From assembly GCF_006714895.1 (NCBI RefSeq), contig NZ_VFME01000001.1, positions 2,666,001 to 2,730,000 on the forward strand: DNA of 64,000 bases. The letters are read 5' to 3'. This stretch comes from Gramella sp. Hel_I_59 (GTDB lineage: Bacteria > Bacteroidota > Bacteroidia > Flavobacteriales > Flavobacteriaceae). The translations under genes were made by a program, and so were the position numbers. This document shows positions 9,019 through 17,630 of the stretch, piece after piece. How positions within the stretch are numbered: the first letter of the stretch is position 1; each line of letters opens with the position of its first letter. The notes under the pieces were generated by a model. The model was not told the DNA's origin. It searched no databases and was given only the letters and a program-made list of their open reading frames with translations.

Positions 9019-10437
9019 CTAGTTAAGATGATTAGTATTGTCTGACTTTTTTACCTGAAGTACTTGAAAAGATTTACCATATTTTTTATTCACATATCTT
9101 AGAAAGCACGTTCTCGGCCATTCCTTAGATATGAGCATTTCATCTCCAGATTTCAATAGTAAAGTTCCTTGAATTTGTTTTAAAACCAATGTATCGCCTT
9201 TAGTTTTTACGATAGTATTATTTCTTTGCTCAACAGCCTTTTCAAATTCATGAAAATTATTCTGAATCAAATCCTGCCTCAAATCCACATAATTCTGATT
9301 TTTAAAAAAAATAAAAATGATCAGTAATATAACAAGTATAGGAGGTAGGTATTTTTTATAGAAATCGTGTATTTTCCATTTTCTTCCTAAAACAACAGCC
9401 AGGTTAACCATATTTAATAAGACAAAAATTAAAACCACGAGATGCAAAATATTCCCAACACGACCAACATCTCTTTCAACTAAACCAGTTGCATAAAATT
9501 TAAGTCCATAAAATGATGTTATGCTTAAATAAGAGATAAACAATAACAGAACCGGATGAAAGGTTTTTACCTTGTTAAACTTGATACGATTTTTACTTAT
9601 CAATAAAAAAACAATAGGAAAAAACAACAAATTGGGAATTTCTATAAGGTTTTCTAAAATAAACCTTCCTCCATATAATAAACCTACTTTAATACTTACA
9701 AAAATATCCCCCTCATATCCCAATTCTCCTCTTCTGGATAAAGTACCGGGAGATAGTAAAAATATGAGAGATGTTATCCAACTAATAATATTTAAAAGCA
9801 GGATCTTAAAATTGATGCCTTTACGTTTTAAAAACCAGCGAACTAATAAGGAAAGAAGAATTATATTATTAAAACCAAGAAACAATTCATTGTTTCCATT
9901 GAGAAAAATGATGAGAAATAGTCCAACAAATAAGTTCCAGGATAATTCCATATAAATCCTGAAAAGTAATAGCAGAAAATATAGAAATGCAATAAAACTA
10001 AATAGATAGACTGTCTCTGCCGCGTACCAGTAAAAGAATTCAAATAAAGAGGGTATTTCCGCTATTAATACGACGAATAGAAGACTTGAAAGAAAGATCC
10101 TTTCTGTTATATCTAACCTTAACTCATATATTTTAAAAAGTTTTTGAAGAAAATCATATAATACAAATCCTAAGAATGGAAATGACAATGCAACTATTAT
10201 CCGGTATATATCCAAATTATAAACTGGCAAAAGGCTCAAAATAGAATTAATAAAACGTCCGTTATGAGTTAAATACCAATCTTGTATTAATTGAATAATA
10301 TTCTGTGAAGTAACAGGGGCTCTGCATAAATCATCTAAAACTAATATCACATAATTCGATATATATATAAATGGAATAACAAAAATAGAAATGATAATTA
10401 AAGATGATAATAAGTAAATAGGCTTAATAAAATTCAT
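9019..10437 (-). CDS. Multi-pass membrane protein, DUF6056-like
   Basis: This 472-residue protein has around ten hydrophobic segments through residue 380, then a soluble tail of about 90 residues. An early luminal stretch with HNGRFIN near residue 58 and the FYWYAAET stretch near 133-140 resemble DUF6056 and GtrII-like lipid-sugar glucosyltransferases. Two roles fit the locus: a polyprenyl-phosphate-sugar-dependent transferase acting in the periplasm, supplied by the neighbouring dolichol-phosphate-type glycosyltransferase 1 nt upstream, or a polymerase-like protein. No catalytic motif proves either. Confidence 0.7.
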   Translation of the reverse strand: MNFIKPIYLLSSLIIISIFVIPFIYISNYVILVLDDLCRAPVTSQNIIQLIQDWYLTHNGRFINSILSLLPVYNLDIYRIIVALSFPFLGFVLYDFLQKLFKIYELRLDITERIFLSSLLFVVLIAEIPSLFEFFYWYAAETVYLFSFIAFLYFLLLLFRIYMELSWNLFVGLFLIIFLNGNNELFLGFNNIILLSLLVRWFLKRKGINFKILLLNIISWITSLIFLLSPGTLSRRGELGYEGDIFVSIKVGLLYGGRFILENLIEIPNLLFFPIVFLLISKNRIKFNKVKTFHPVLLLFISYLSITSFYGLKFYATGLVERDVGRVGNILHLVVLIFVLLNMVNLAVVLGRKWKIHDFYKKYLPPILVILLIIFIFFKNQNYVDLRQDLIQNNFHEFEKAVEQRNNTIVKTKGDTLVLKQIQGTLLLKSGDEMLISKEWPRTCFLRYVNKKYGKSFQVLQVKKSDNTNHLN

Positions 10438-10438
10438 C

Positions 10439-11170
10439 TTAATTATAAAATTTATTAATCCGATATAATTGATGAGCTATTTTGAAGTTCTGTCTAAATC
10501 TAAATTTTGACCTTCCATTCTTATTTAAAATGTGTAATTTTACTTCAAAAATTCTTTCTCTCGCCCCTTTTACCTCTTTCTTTAACCGCAGGAAGATTTC
10601 AATATCAAATAACCATTCTGAAATAAATTCATCTTTAAAACAAATTTCAACGATCTCCCTATGCAGCATTTTACACCCGCATTGAGTATCTTTTATTTTA
10701 TTTTCAAAACCAATTATTCTATTGGCAAGATTTACCATACACAAACTCGCAATAGACCTCAGATTAAATATATCGAAATTTGATTTTAGGTTTCTTTTGC
10801 TTATTGCAATTAATCCTGAAGATTTAATTAATTCCTTATGAAGTAAACAAACCTGATCCAACGGTACATCCAAATCTGCATCAATAAATGCATAAAACTC
10901 ATAGTTCCTGAGCAAACTCTGGAGCATTCCTACTCTTAAAGCATTACCTTTTCCACGATTCCTATCCAACTTTATAAGCTGAACATTTTCTTTATCTATC
11001 AAGTTATTTGAAATAATATCAGCAGTGTTATCAAGGCTCCCATCATCTATAAAGTAGAAATCCATCTTTACAGATGTCTCTTTGATAAATAACTGAAATG
11101 CTTTTATATTCAATCTTTCTTCCTCATTGTAGCAAGGAATAAAAAGAGCTATTTCTTTCTCTGATTTCAA
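10439..11170 (-). CDS. Glycosyltransferase family 2, dolichyl/polyprenyl-phosphate hexosyltransferase-like
   Basis: This 243-residue GT-A protein starts LFIPCYNEEERL, followed by IDDGSLDNT near 41-49, NRGKGNALRVGM near 71-82 and FIDADLDVP near 95-103. The NRGKGNALR signature is that of dolichyl-phosphate glucosyl/mannosyltransferases (ALG5/DPM1-like), which charge a polyprenyl-phosphate with one sugar at the cytoplasmic face. The next gene downstream is a multi-pass membrane protein that could use such a donor in the periplasm. This is the first gene of the leftward run. About 300 nt of AT-rich sequence lies upstream. Confidence 0.87.
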   Translation of the reverse strand: MKSEKEIALFIPCYNEEERLNIKAFQLFIKETSVKMDFYFIDDGSLDNTADIISNNLIDKENVQLIKLDRNRGKGNALRVGMLQSLLRNYEFYAFIDADLDVPLDQVCLLHKELIKSSGLIAISKRNLKSNFDIFNLRSIASLCMVNLANRIIGFENKIKDTQCGCKMLHREIVEICFKDEFISEWLFDIEIFLRLKKEVKGARERIFEVKLHILNKNGRSKFRFRQNFKIAHQLYRINKFYN

Positions 11171-11476
11171 TTAAGTAGTTAGAATTTAAGTTAAAAATTA
11201 ATTCATCACTGGGATTAAAGTATTCTTTATTAAATTATTACTCGAATAACCCTTTTACTAAAACAAAGGAATTGAATTAACCTAAGATGATCATCAATTA
11301 ATATTAATTAATTATACCAAATTTGTGATATTTCGATTTTAACAAAGAAACTTGATCCATTTTTTTTAAAACAGGTACATTTTCAATTAAAAAATCTTAG
11401 AATCGCAAAAGCTTATTATTACAAGGATAAATATTATATCCTCCTAATATCAGGATGAAACAGAAATTAAAAAGTA
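11171..11476. other. AT-rich divergent intergenic region
   Basis: These 306 nt separate divergent glycosyltransferase genes. The region is very AT-rich, with A and T runs and a TTAATATTAATTAATTA stretch near 11298-11315. An imperfect dyad GGATAAATATTATATCC lies at about 11425-11441, just upstream of the rightward gene. It must hold promoters for both directions. I could not match a full flavobacterial promoter, and saw no ORF, terminator or RNA gene. Confidence 0.5.
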
Positions 11477-12217
11477 ATGCACAGTAAAGTTCTCGTATTT
11501 TCAATTGCTCTTGAAGGTTACTCCAGCCTTTTCAAACCTTGTATAAAAACCCAGCAGGACTATTGCAAAAAACATAATTTTCAATATCTCTTAATAGACA
11601 AGACTCCCAGGATGCTTCTTCCAACTGAAGCTGCCTGGTTAAAGCTCTTTTTACTAAGAACAGCACTCCAATGCCACTACGAATGGGTAGCATTTATAGA
11701 TGCTGATTGTGAAGTAAGACCACGTACACCTTCTTTTATTGAGGAAATGGAAAAGCTAAGTGAAAAGAAAATTTTTATGTCTCATGGATTTTCAGGGCGC
11801 ATTAACTCAGGAGTGATCTTCATGAAAAACTCCAGGGAAGCTTTAAGCTATCTTGATGAAGTGATCAAAAACGGAGATAAGCCTGTGGCAAAAGAAGATA
11901 AAGCTCCTTATGAAAATGGTCATATGATAGCATTTGGAAAGAATAATCCTGATATAGAGATCATAGATGCCGAAAAATGGAACAACAATTCTAAACTAAA
12001 TGATGAAAGTTTTATTCAGCATTATAGTGGGGGCGTTCTAAGAGGCAAATATCTGGAAAAACATTCAACATTAAGATTTCTTTTCCATCAAAAAAAGAGA
12101 CTAACAAATTTAAAAAACTTCTTTAAAAATAAACCAAATTCTACCTCCATGGCAGAAATTGAATCCTTACTTGACTATTATAATATTAAATTTCCTGAAA
12201 TAGTTTGTAACCATTAG
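11477..12217 (+). CDS. Putative glycosyltransferase with DXD motif
   Basis: This 246-residue protein is read opposite to the rest of the polysaccharide locus. It opens with KVLVFSIALEGYSSL and carries WVAFIDADCEVR, with DADC at about 75-78, as in the nucleotide-diphospho-sugar transferases related to GT34/GT77. A FGRINSG-like segment (SGRINSGVIFMKN) about 30 residues later and a late QHYSGG motif match that fold, including the C-terminal His often binding the metal. It has no signal peptide or membrane segment. It is an isolated single-gene unit and may be a later insertion into the locus. Substrate unknown. Confidence 0.7.
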   Translation: MHSKVLVFSIALEGYSSLFKPCIKTQQDYCKKHNFQYLLIDKTPRMLLPTEAAWLKLFLLRTALQCHYEWVAFIDADCEVRPRTPSFIEEMEKLSEKKIFMSHGFSGRINSGVIFMKNSREALSYLDEVIKNGDKPVAKEDKAPYENGHMIAFGKNNPDIEIIDAEKWNNNSKLNDESFIQHYSGGVLRGKYLEKHSTLRFLFHQKKRLTNLKNFFKNKPNSTSMAEIESLLDYYNIKFPEIVCNH

Positions 12218-12240
12218 TGATCCTTATAAATTACTGAAAC

Positions 12241-13110
12241 CTAAACAGTATCAATAAAGTTTTTTTCAGTTCGGTTAAAAATGATCAATCCAAAAATAAA
12301 TAATAGCACTGAAATACTAAAAGTATAAATTAATCCTACCAAGGTAAAGGTTCCGGTGTCCAGAATCATATATCTAAAACCTTCAATTATTTGTGTTAAT
12401 GGATTATATTTTACTATCCACGCATAATCGGGCATCTTATTAGATACCTCACTCAAAGGATAGGGAACTGCAGATATATAAACCAAAAGGGAGGTGGCAA
12501 AGCCTACCAGTATGGTAAGATCACGGTATTTTGTTGTAAAAGCAGAAATGATCATTCCCATGCCAAGGCCTAACATAGCCATCATCAAAATATAAACGGG
12601 TAGTAATATCAGGTTATAATTGGGGTGAACATCGGCTCCGTTCCATATCACATATAAATAAGTAATAAGCAGGATCCCTAATTGGATTCCAAATTTAAAA
12701 AGATTTGTGATCACATTGGACAAAGGCATAATTACTCGTGGGAAATAGACCTTACCAAAAATACCTGCATTTGCACGAAAAGTATTTGAAGTTCCAACGA
12801 AACATTGGCTAAAATAATTCCAGGCGGTAATTCCTGTAAGATTGAATAAAAAAGCGGGAACGGTACCGGTGGGGATATTAGCTATATTATTAAATACTAA
12901 TGTAAAGGTCAAAGCAGTAAAAATGGGCTGTATAAAATACCAAAGAGGCCCTAATATTGTTTGTTTATAGACTGTTACTATATTCCTCTTTACAAATAGG
13001 ATTAGTAAGTCACGATAGTTCCAGATCTCTTTAAAATTTAGATCTATAAGTTTTCTCTTAGGACTTATCTCATATAACCAATTCTGATCCTTCTCCATAC
13101 TTGTTACCAA
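12241..13110 (-). CDS. wzm: ABC-2 type polysaccharide export permease
   Basis: This 289-residue protein has a soluble N-terminus ending in the amphipathic YRDLLILFVKRNI stretch, then six predicted membrane helices. The layout matches the Wzm/TagG/KpsM family. The KQTILGPLWYFIQP motif near residues 50-63 is characteristic. It should pair with the Wzt-like ATPase at 5119-6390 to move the lipid-linked polysaccharide across the inner membrane. It is 6 nt downstream of the wzc-like kinase gene, so it is co-transcribed with wza and wzc. Its 3' end faces the rightward glycosyltransferase gene across 23 nt. Confidence 0.9.
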   Translation of the reverse strand: MVTSMEKDQNWLYEISPKRKLIDLNFKEIWNYRDLLILFVKRNIVTVYKQTILGPLWYFIQPIFTALTFTLVFNNIANIPTGTVPAFLFNLTGITAWNYFSQCFVGTSNTFRANAGIFGKVYFPRVIMPLSNVITNLFKFGIQLGILLITYLYVIWNGADVHPNYNLILLPVYILMMAMLGLGMGMIISAFTTKYRDLTILVGFATSLLVYISAVPYPLSEVSNKMPDYAWIVKYNPLTQIIEGFRYMILDTGTFTLVGLIYTFSISVLLFIFGLIIFNRTEKNFIDTV

Positions 13111-13116
13111 TACACT

Positions 13117-15585
13117 CTATTCAAAATTTCTCATAAATTTTTTCCAGGAGGCTTTTAACTGGGAAAGCCTTGTAGGTGCAGCTCCATAATAACCTTTTGC
13201 ATAGCGATTATACCCATACCCGTAGCCGTAGCCGTAGCCGTAGCCGTAGCCATAGCCATATTTGGCACTATGTACAAAATGGTTTAAAACAAAACTGATA
13301 TTTTTAATTTCTCCCTTAGCGTATTTTTGATTAATCGTTTCCAGCATTCCTCTTTTAGTGTAGTCCTGTCTAACCATATATAAGGTGGCATCTGCATGTT
13401 TCACCAGGTTGAGGGCATCCGCAACCATCCCTATAGGTGGAGTATCTAGAATTATATAGTCATAATCCTGCTTAAGATTTTCAATTAACTTATCCATTTT
13501 CTCTGTTAAGAGTAATTCAGAAGGATTAGGCGGTACAGGCCCTGAGGTAATTACATTTAAATACGGAATTTTACTTTTTTGCACGATCTCCTCAGCCGAG
13601 GCCTGGTCTATTAAATAATTAACGATCCCTAAATCATTATTCAACTGAAAATCATCAAAAATCTTTGGTTTCCTAAGGTCCACCCCAACAAGTACCGTTT
13701 TCTTTTCACTAAGTGCAAAAACTGTCGCCAGGTTCATCGCACAAAAGGTTTTCCCTTCTCCTGAGACAGATGAGGTGATCATTACGGTTTTTGATCCCAT
13801 AACACCCTGCCTCTTATACATGAATTGTAAACTGGATCTTAAACCCCTGAAACTTTCTGCAATAGAAGATTTTGGAGAGTTAAAAACTGCCAGATTTCCA
13901 TCCATCTTATTTTTACCTATTAATCCTAGTATTGGAATTGGTGATAATCGGGTAATTTCCTGGGCATTATGAATATTGGTGTTCAGAAACACAAGTAGAA
14001 ATACAAAGGTCAATGGTATCAATCCGCCAATTAATATGGCCATTACATAATTCAATTGTGTATCCGGCCCAATCCTTCCTCCTCCAGTATCTTTAGCTTT
14101 ATCAATAACTAATACATCACTTACATTTGCTGCTTTAATAAGTCCTGCTTCACTTCGTTTCTCCAGGAACATATTATAGGTACGCTCATTGATCGCGTAC
14201 TTTCTTTGGATTTTAAGCAGGTCCTGCTCCTCCTGGGGTAGCTTTTTAACTTCTTCTTCTAATCTACCAATTTGACCATTAATATCTCCCAATTCTGACC
14301 TTAAAAGTCCCTTAGACGAATTGATATTTTCCAAAAGAATAGACTTTACTGAATTTATCTGCCTATCGATATCATCAAAAACCGGGGAGTTCTCTTTTAA
14401 AGTATACTGATAATTACTTCGCTCTTCCGCTAGCTGAATGATTTTACTTACTCCTGAAGAAATACTACTTTCAGAAATACCCGCAACCGAAGGGGCTGGC
14501 ACATTAGAATAATCCTCTCTGGTTTGAAGATATTCCTCGAGATTCTCATAATAGGCCAATTGCCTTCTTAAACCTTCTTTCTGCGCATCTAAAGTTGATA
14601 GTTTCCCTGTTAGTTCTGAACTTTCTGCAGAGATATCCAATATGGAATTGCTATTACGGAAATTATTTAGCTCTGCCTGTACTTCTTGTAATTGTTCTGA
14701 CTGAACCGCCAGACTACTATCTATAAAGCGAATTGTTTTAGTGGCGAAAAGATTCTTTCGCTCCAGCATATTTTTACTCAATACTGCAACTGAACCATTT
14801 AGATAATCTACCAGTCTGGCTTTATTTAAGCCTATTTGACTTAGATTTAAAACTGAGGAACCCGCCGATTGAGGTTGAATATTGACTCCTCGATATCTCC
14901 CTACAGCCCCGTTAAAATTTAAAAAGCTTGTATAAAACACTTTTTCTGGCTGCAAGGCATTATCTGTCCTTAAAACATAACCGGAAAAGAATGGTAACCT
15001 TAGGTGCTCCCCTATTTTAAAATTTCTATTAAAGTCCCTGGCTTCAACCCTTCGGTTATCAGTCTCCTGTGTCTTATAATTAGTCCTGGCAAGGTTGGCT
15101 GGTATTTTGACTTTAAGATTATAGCTTAGATCATCCAGCATTTTAATTTCCAGAGTAACATTGTTGGCCTGAAAGGCTGCACTATCTGCAATTATTTTAA
15201 AAGGTGTTTTCCCATAGGCATCTACGCGCTGGTATTCACCATCCTCTAAATAGTTTATATAAAATTGTAGTTCTTCAACTACCGCTTCATTATGTGATCT
15301 TGACCTTAAGATCGTCATTGCGGTATTTACTTTGTCTGAAGTCCCACCCCAGTTAAAAGTTAGGCTGGTATTAGAAGTAAAAAAGGGATTTTGATCATCC
15401 TTAATTGAAATTGTATTTCCAAGTTGGTAAACCGGGAGTTTACGAACATTATTATAATAGGCTACGGCCAGACTAATTCCTACAGAAAGAAGGATAAGCT
15501 TCCAGTAACTAATAACTTTTAAGATAAAACCTTTAAAGTCGAAAGTGGAACCTACATCTGATATGTGATCTTCTTCATTTGCCAT
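13117..15585 (-). CDS. wzc: Polysaccharide co-polymerase / tyrosine-protein kinase (Wzc-like)
   Basis: This 822-residue protein has the Wzc/ExoP layout. A first membrane helix lies near residues 27-45, then a long periplasmic region with coiled coil (about 290-480), then a second helix near 515-535. The cytoplasmic BY-kinase domain follows, with Walker A SGEGKT near 606-611, Walker A' VGVDLRKP and Walker B YIILDTPPIG. The C-terminal tail has eight consecutive Tyr-Gly pairs plus more tyrosines, the usual autophosphorylation cluster but in unusually regular form. It shares 1 nt with the wza stop. It controls chain length and export together with Wza. Confidence 0.93.
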   Translation of the reverse strand: MANEEDHISDVGSTFDFKGFILKVISYWKLILLSVGISLAVAYYNNVRKLPVYQLGNTISIKDDQNPFFTSNTSLTFNWGGTSDKVNTAMTILRSRSHNEAVVEELQFYINYLEDGEYQRVDAYGKTPFKIIADSAAFQANNVTLEIKMLDDLSYNLKVKIPANLARTNYKTQETDNRRVEARDFNRNFKIGEHLRLPFFSGYVLRTDNALQPEKVFYTSFLNFNGAVGRYRGVNIQPQSAGSSVLNLSQIGLNKARLVDYLNGSVAVLSKNMLERKNLFATKTIRFIDSSLAVQSEQLQEVQAELNNFRNSNSILDISAESSELTGKLSTLDAQKEGLRRQLAYYENLEEYLQTREDYSNVPAPSVAGISESSISSGVSKIIQLAEERSNYQYTLKENSPVFDDIDRQINSVKSILLENINSSKGLLRSELGDINGQIGRLEEEVKKLPQEEQDLLKIQRKYAINERTYNMFLEKRSEAGLIKAANVSDVLVIDKAKDTGGGRIGPDTQLNYVMAILIGGLIPLTFVFLLVFLNTNIHNAQEITRLSPIPILGLIGKNKMDGNLAVFNSPKSSIAESFRGLRSSLQFMYKRQGVMGSKTVMITSSVSGEGKTFCAMNLATVFALSEKKTVLVGVDLRKPKIFDDFQLNNDLGIVNYLIDQASAEEIVQKSKIPYLNVITSGPVPPNPSELLLTEKMDKLIENLKQDYDYIILDTPPIGMVADALNLVKHADATLYMVRQDYTKRGMLETINQKYAKGEIKNISFVLNHFVHSAKYGYGYGYGYGYGYGYGYNRYAKGYYGAAPTRLSQLKASWKKFMRNFE
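13222..13257. repeat. Hexanucleotide tandem repeat encoding the Tyr-Gly tail of the Wzc-like kinase
   Basis: Five perfect GTAGCC units (13222-13251) and one ATAGCC unit (13252-13257) follow each other. On the coding strand each unit reads GGCTAC and adds one Gly-Tyr pair. Slipped-strand changes would stay in frame and alter the number of phosphorylatable tyrosines. Confidence 0.9.
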
Positions 15586-16373
15586 TACCTGGTAGTTAAA
15601 AAATAAATAGAGGTTACTAATGTAACCAGACTAGTTACAGTCCTAAAAACTTCCAGACCCGTAGTCCCAAGACCTAATGCTTTCCTTGGTAAAGGATTCA
15701 CTACGATCATATCATTTGGTTGTATATAATAATACGGACTTTTAAGAGCATCAATATCTGAAACATCTATAATATGTACTTCTTCCCCCTGAGGATATTG
15801 CCTTATGATCTGCACATTTTCCCGGTCTCCGTAATCGGTGATCCCTCCAGCTTCTGCAATTGCTTCCATAATGGTCACCTGCTCTTTATAAATAACCTGT
15901 GTTCCTTGACCAATTTCTCCCAGAGTAGTATAACGTATTCCGGCAAGTTTTACGGTCACGAATATATTAGCTTCTTCTTTAAAATATTCTTCGAGTAGCT
16001 TTTCCTCTATTTTCTCCCGTACTTCCTTTTCGGTATATCCCAGAACATTAATCTCTCCCATAGTAGGCACGCGGATATTTCCGTGATCATCTACCGTAAA
16101 CCCATCAAAATAAACTCTTTCCTCGGTAGTCGCACTCGGATTACTTTCGTCTATGGGGTTAAACATACCTACCAATTCCTGGTCCAGGGCCTTCACTCTA
16201 ATACTCAAAAGATCACCTGTCTGGATACGGTAAGGTTTGCGCAATCGCTGAACCTGAATAATACTGTCCACTTCTTCATCATATTGCTGAAGATAGGACA
16301 TCTGCTTTTTAGATACGCAGGAGGTTAAGGCTAATATTGCAGCGAATAAAAACAAAAAAGATTTAAATCGCAT
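15585..16373 (-). CDS. wza: Polysaccharide export outer-membrane lipoprotein (Wza-like)
   Basis: The predicted 262-residue precursor has a lipoprotein signal, FLFAAILALTSC, with the acylated cysteine about 18 residues in. The Poly_export domain (YRIQTGDLLSIRVKAL) follows, then SLBB-type beta-grasp repeats (VTIMEAIAEAGGI), and a final hydrophobic helix near the C-terminus as in Wza. I prefer the ATG at 16373 to the upstream ATG at 16385. A -7 element at 16396-16403 would put the transcript start only about 5 nt before 16385. It is first in the wza-wzc-wzm unit and forms the outer-membrane channel. Confidence 0.92.
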   Translation of the reverse strand: MRFKSFLFLFAAILALTSCVSKKQMSYLQQYDEEVDSIIQVQRLRKPYRIQTGDLLSIRVKALDQELVGMFNPIDESNPSATTEERVYFDGFTVDDHGNIRVPTMGEINVLGYTEKEVREKIEEKLLEEYFKEEANIFVTVKLAGIRYTTLGEIGQGTQVIYKEQVTIMEAIAEAGGITDYGDRENVQIIRQYPQGEEVHIIDVSDIDALKSPYYYIQPNDMIVVNPLPRKALGLGTTGLEVFRTVTSLVTLVTSIYFLTTR

Positions 16374-16395
16374 AGAGGGCTTCACATTGTTTTAA

Positions 16396-16403
16396 CAAAT
16401 ATA
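16396..16403 (-). promoter_or_regulatory. Putative -7 promoter element for the wza-wzc-wzm unit
   Basis: The minus strand reads TATATTTG, an exact match to the Bacteroidota consensus TAnnTTTG. No TTG at the ideal -33 spacing is seen. It favours translation from 16373. Confidence 0.5.
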
Positions 16404-16429
16404 GTTTTTACGAGCAAATAACGAAACTT

Positions 16430-16640
16430 TGGGGTGGAATTATGTTTGGGATGGTGAGTTGGGGGTTGTGGGTTATGTGTGGAGGTTGTTCGGGGGTATG
16501 GTATTCTTAGTTTGGGGTTTGAGGTTCTGGGTTTTGGGTTGAGAGAGGAAAGTGGAGAGTGGTTGGTAGTTGGTGTTAATAGTTTGTTGTTTGGGGTCTA
16601 TAGTTCATGGTTGGTGGTATCTCTTTAGGGCTGGAGTATT
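16430..16640. repeat. G/T-rich low-complexity tract
   Basis: The plus strand is strongly biased to G and T for about 200 nt, with many runs of 3-5 G (for example near 16461, 16492, 16514 and 16529). Short degenerate words such as TTGGGGTTT and TTGTGGGTT recur. It lies immediately upstream of the wza promoter and next to the 122-bp repeat array. No ORF with family features is visible. Confidence 0.7.
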
Positions 16641-16649
16641 TAAAATGCA

Positions 16650-17520
16650 GTAGAAAACCGCACTTCGACAGGCTCAGTGCTGCAAATAATTTTTCAACAA
16701 GACCAGTGCTACATTCATTGACATCCTAAATCTGTCGAAGGATGAACAATTTTCAATTAACCTATGCAGTGCATATCAATCCGCACTTCGACAAGCTCAG
16801 TCCTACAAATAACTTATGAAAAGTAAAGATGCTAAATTCATTGCCATCCTGAGCCTGTCGAAGGATGAGCAATGTTTAGTAAACCAATACAGTACAGATC
16901 AAGCCGCACTTCGACAGGCTCAGTGCAACAACTAATAAACTAAATTATATCTGTGAGAATGATGCCATCCTGAGCCTCTCGAAGGATGAGCAAATTTCAG
17001 TAAACCTATGCAGTGCATATCAAGCCCTACTTCGACAAGCTCAGTGATGAAAATAACTTGTGAAAAATACAGGTGCTAAATTCAATGCCATCCTGAGCCT
17101 GTCGAAGGATGAGCAATTTTCATTGAACCAACAGCGTGCATATTGAGCCGCACTTCGACAGGCTCAGTGCTGTAATAGGTGTAAATCTACAACATCGCAC
17201 TTCGACAGGCTCAGTGCTGCAATTAGTAAATAAATAATATCTGTAATGTAAAAGCCAGACTTAGCTTGTCGAAGGTTGGAACTAGTCGCATTCGATCAAA
17301 AACCGCACTTCGACAGGCTCAGTGCTGCAAACTACTGAAAAAGAATACTTGAATTTGAGAGTGGTGCCATCCTGAGTTTGTCAAAAGATAAGCAATTTTC
17401 AGTAAAATAATGCAGTGCATACAAAACCGCACTTCGACATGGCTCAGTGCTACACAGTCCTAATTAAGTAGATTGAGTTAATTCATTACCATCCTGAGCT
17501 TGTCGAAAGATGAGCAATGG
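16650..17520. repeat. Tandem array of about 122-bp units built from inverted CTTCGACAGGCTCAG repeats
   Basis: The core CTTCGACAGGCTCAG appears in forward form near 16663, 16786, 16909, 17030, 17153, 17199, 17308 and 17433. Its reverse complement, in the context CATCCTGAGCCTGTCGAAGG, appears near 16722, 16845, 16965, 17089, 17367 and 17490, with a degenerate copy near 17256. Forward cores are spaced about 122 nt apart, and the sequence between them (ending in words like TATGCAGTGCATATCAA) is also similar. This makes it a tandem repeat of a unit containing two inverted halves. Some copies are decayed, and one has a 1-nt insertion near 17440. It resembles bacterial REP/BIME elements. No transposase is adjacent. 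Confidence 0.9.
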
Positions 17521-17585
17521 CAAACATGCCAACAAAATAATTATCCATTTTTAACTATCAATAGTCAATTGTCATTTGCCTATCG

Positions 17586-17593
17586 TACTTTTG
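17586..17593 (+). promoter_or_regulatory. Putative -7 promoter element for the ABC-F gene
   Basis: TACTTTTG matches TAnnTTTG and lies 38 nt before the ATG at 17631, just past the end of the repeat array. Confidence 0.5.
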
Positions 17594-17630
17594 AGGCTCT
17601 AACGGACAACATAGAACCGATAACAATAAT

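Noticed and set aside
16650..17520. CRISPR array
   Set aside because: The repeated units are about 122 nt, contain inverted halves, and the sequence between the cores is also repeated, so there are no unique spacers. No cas gene is near.
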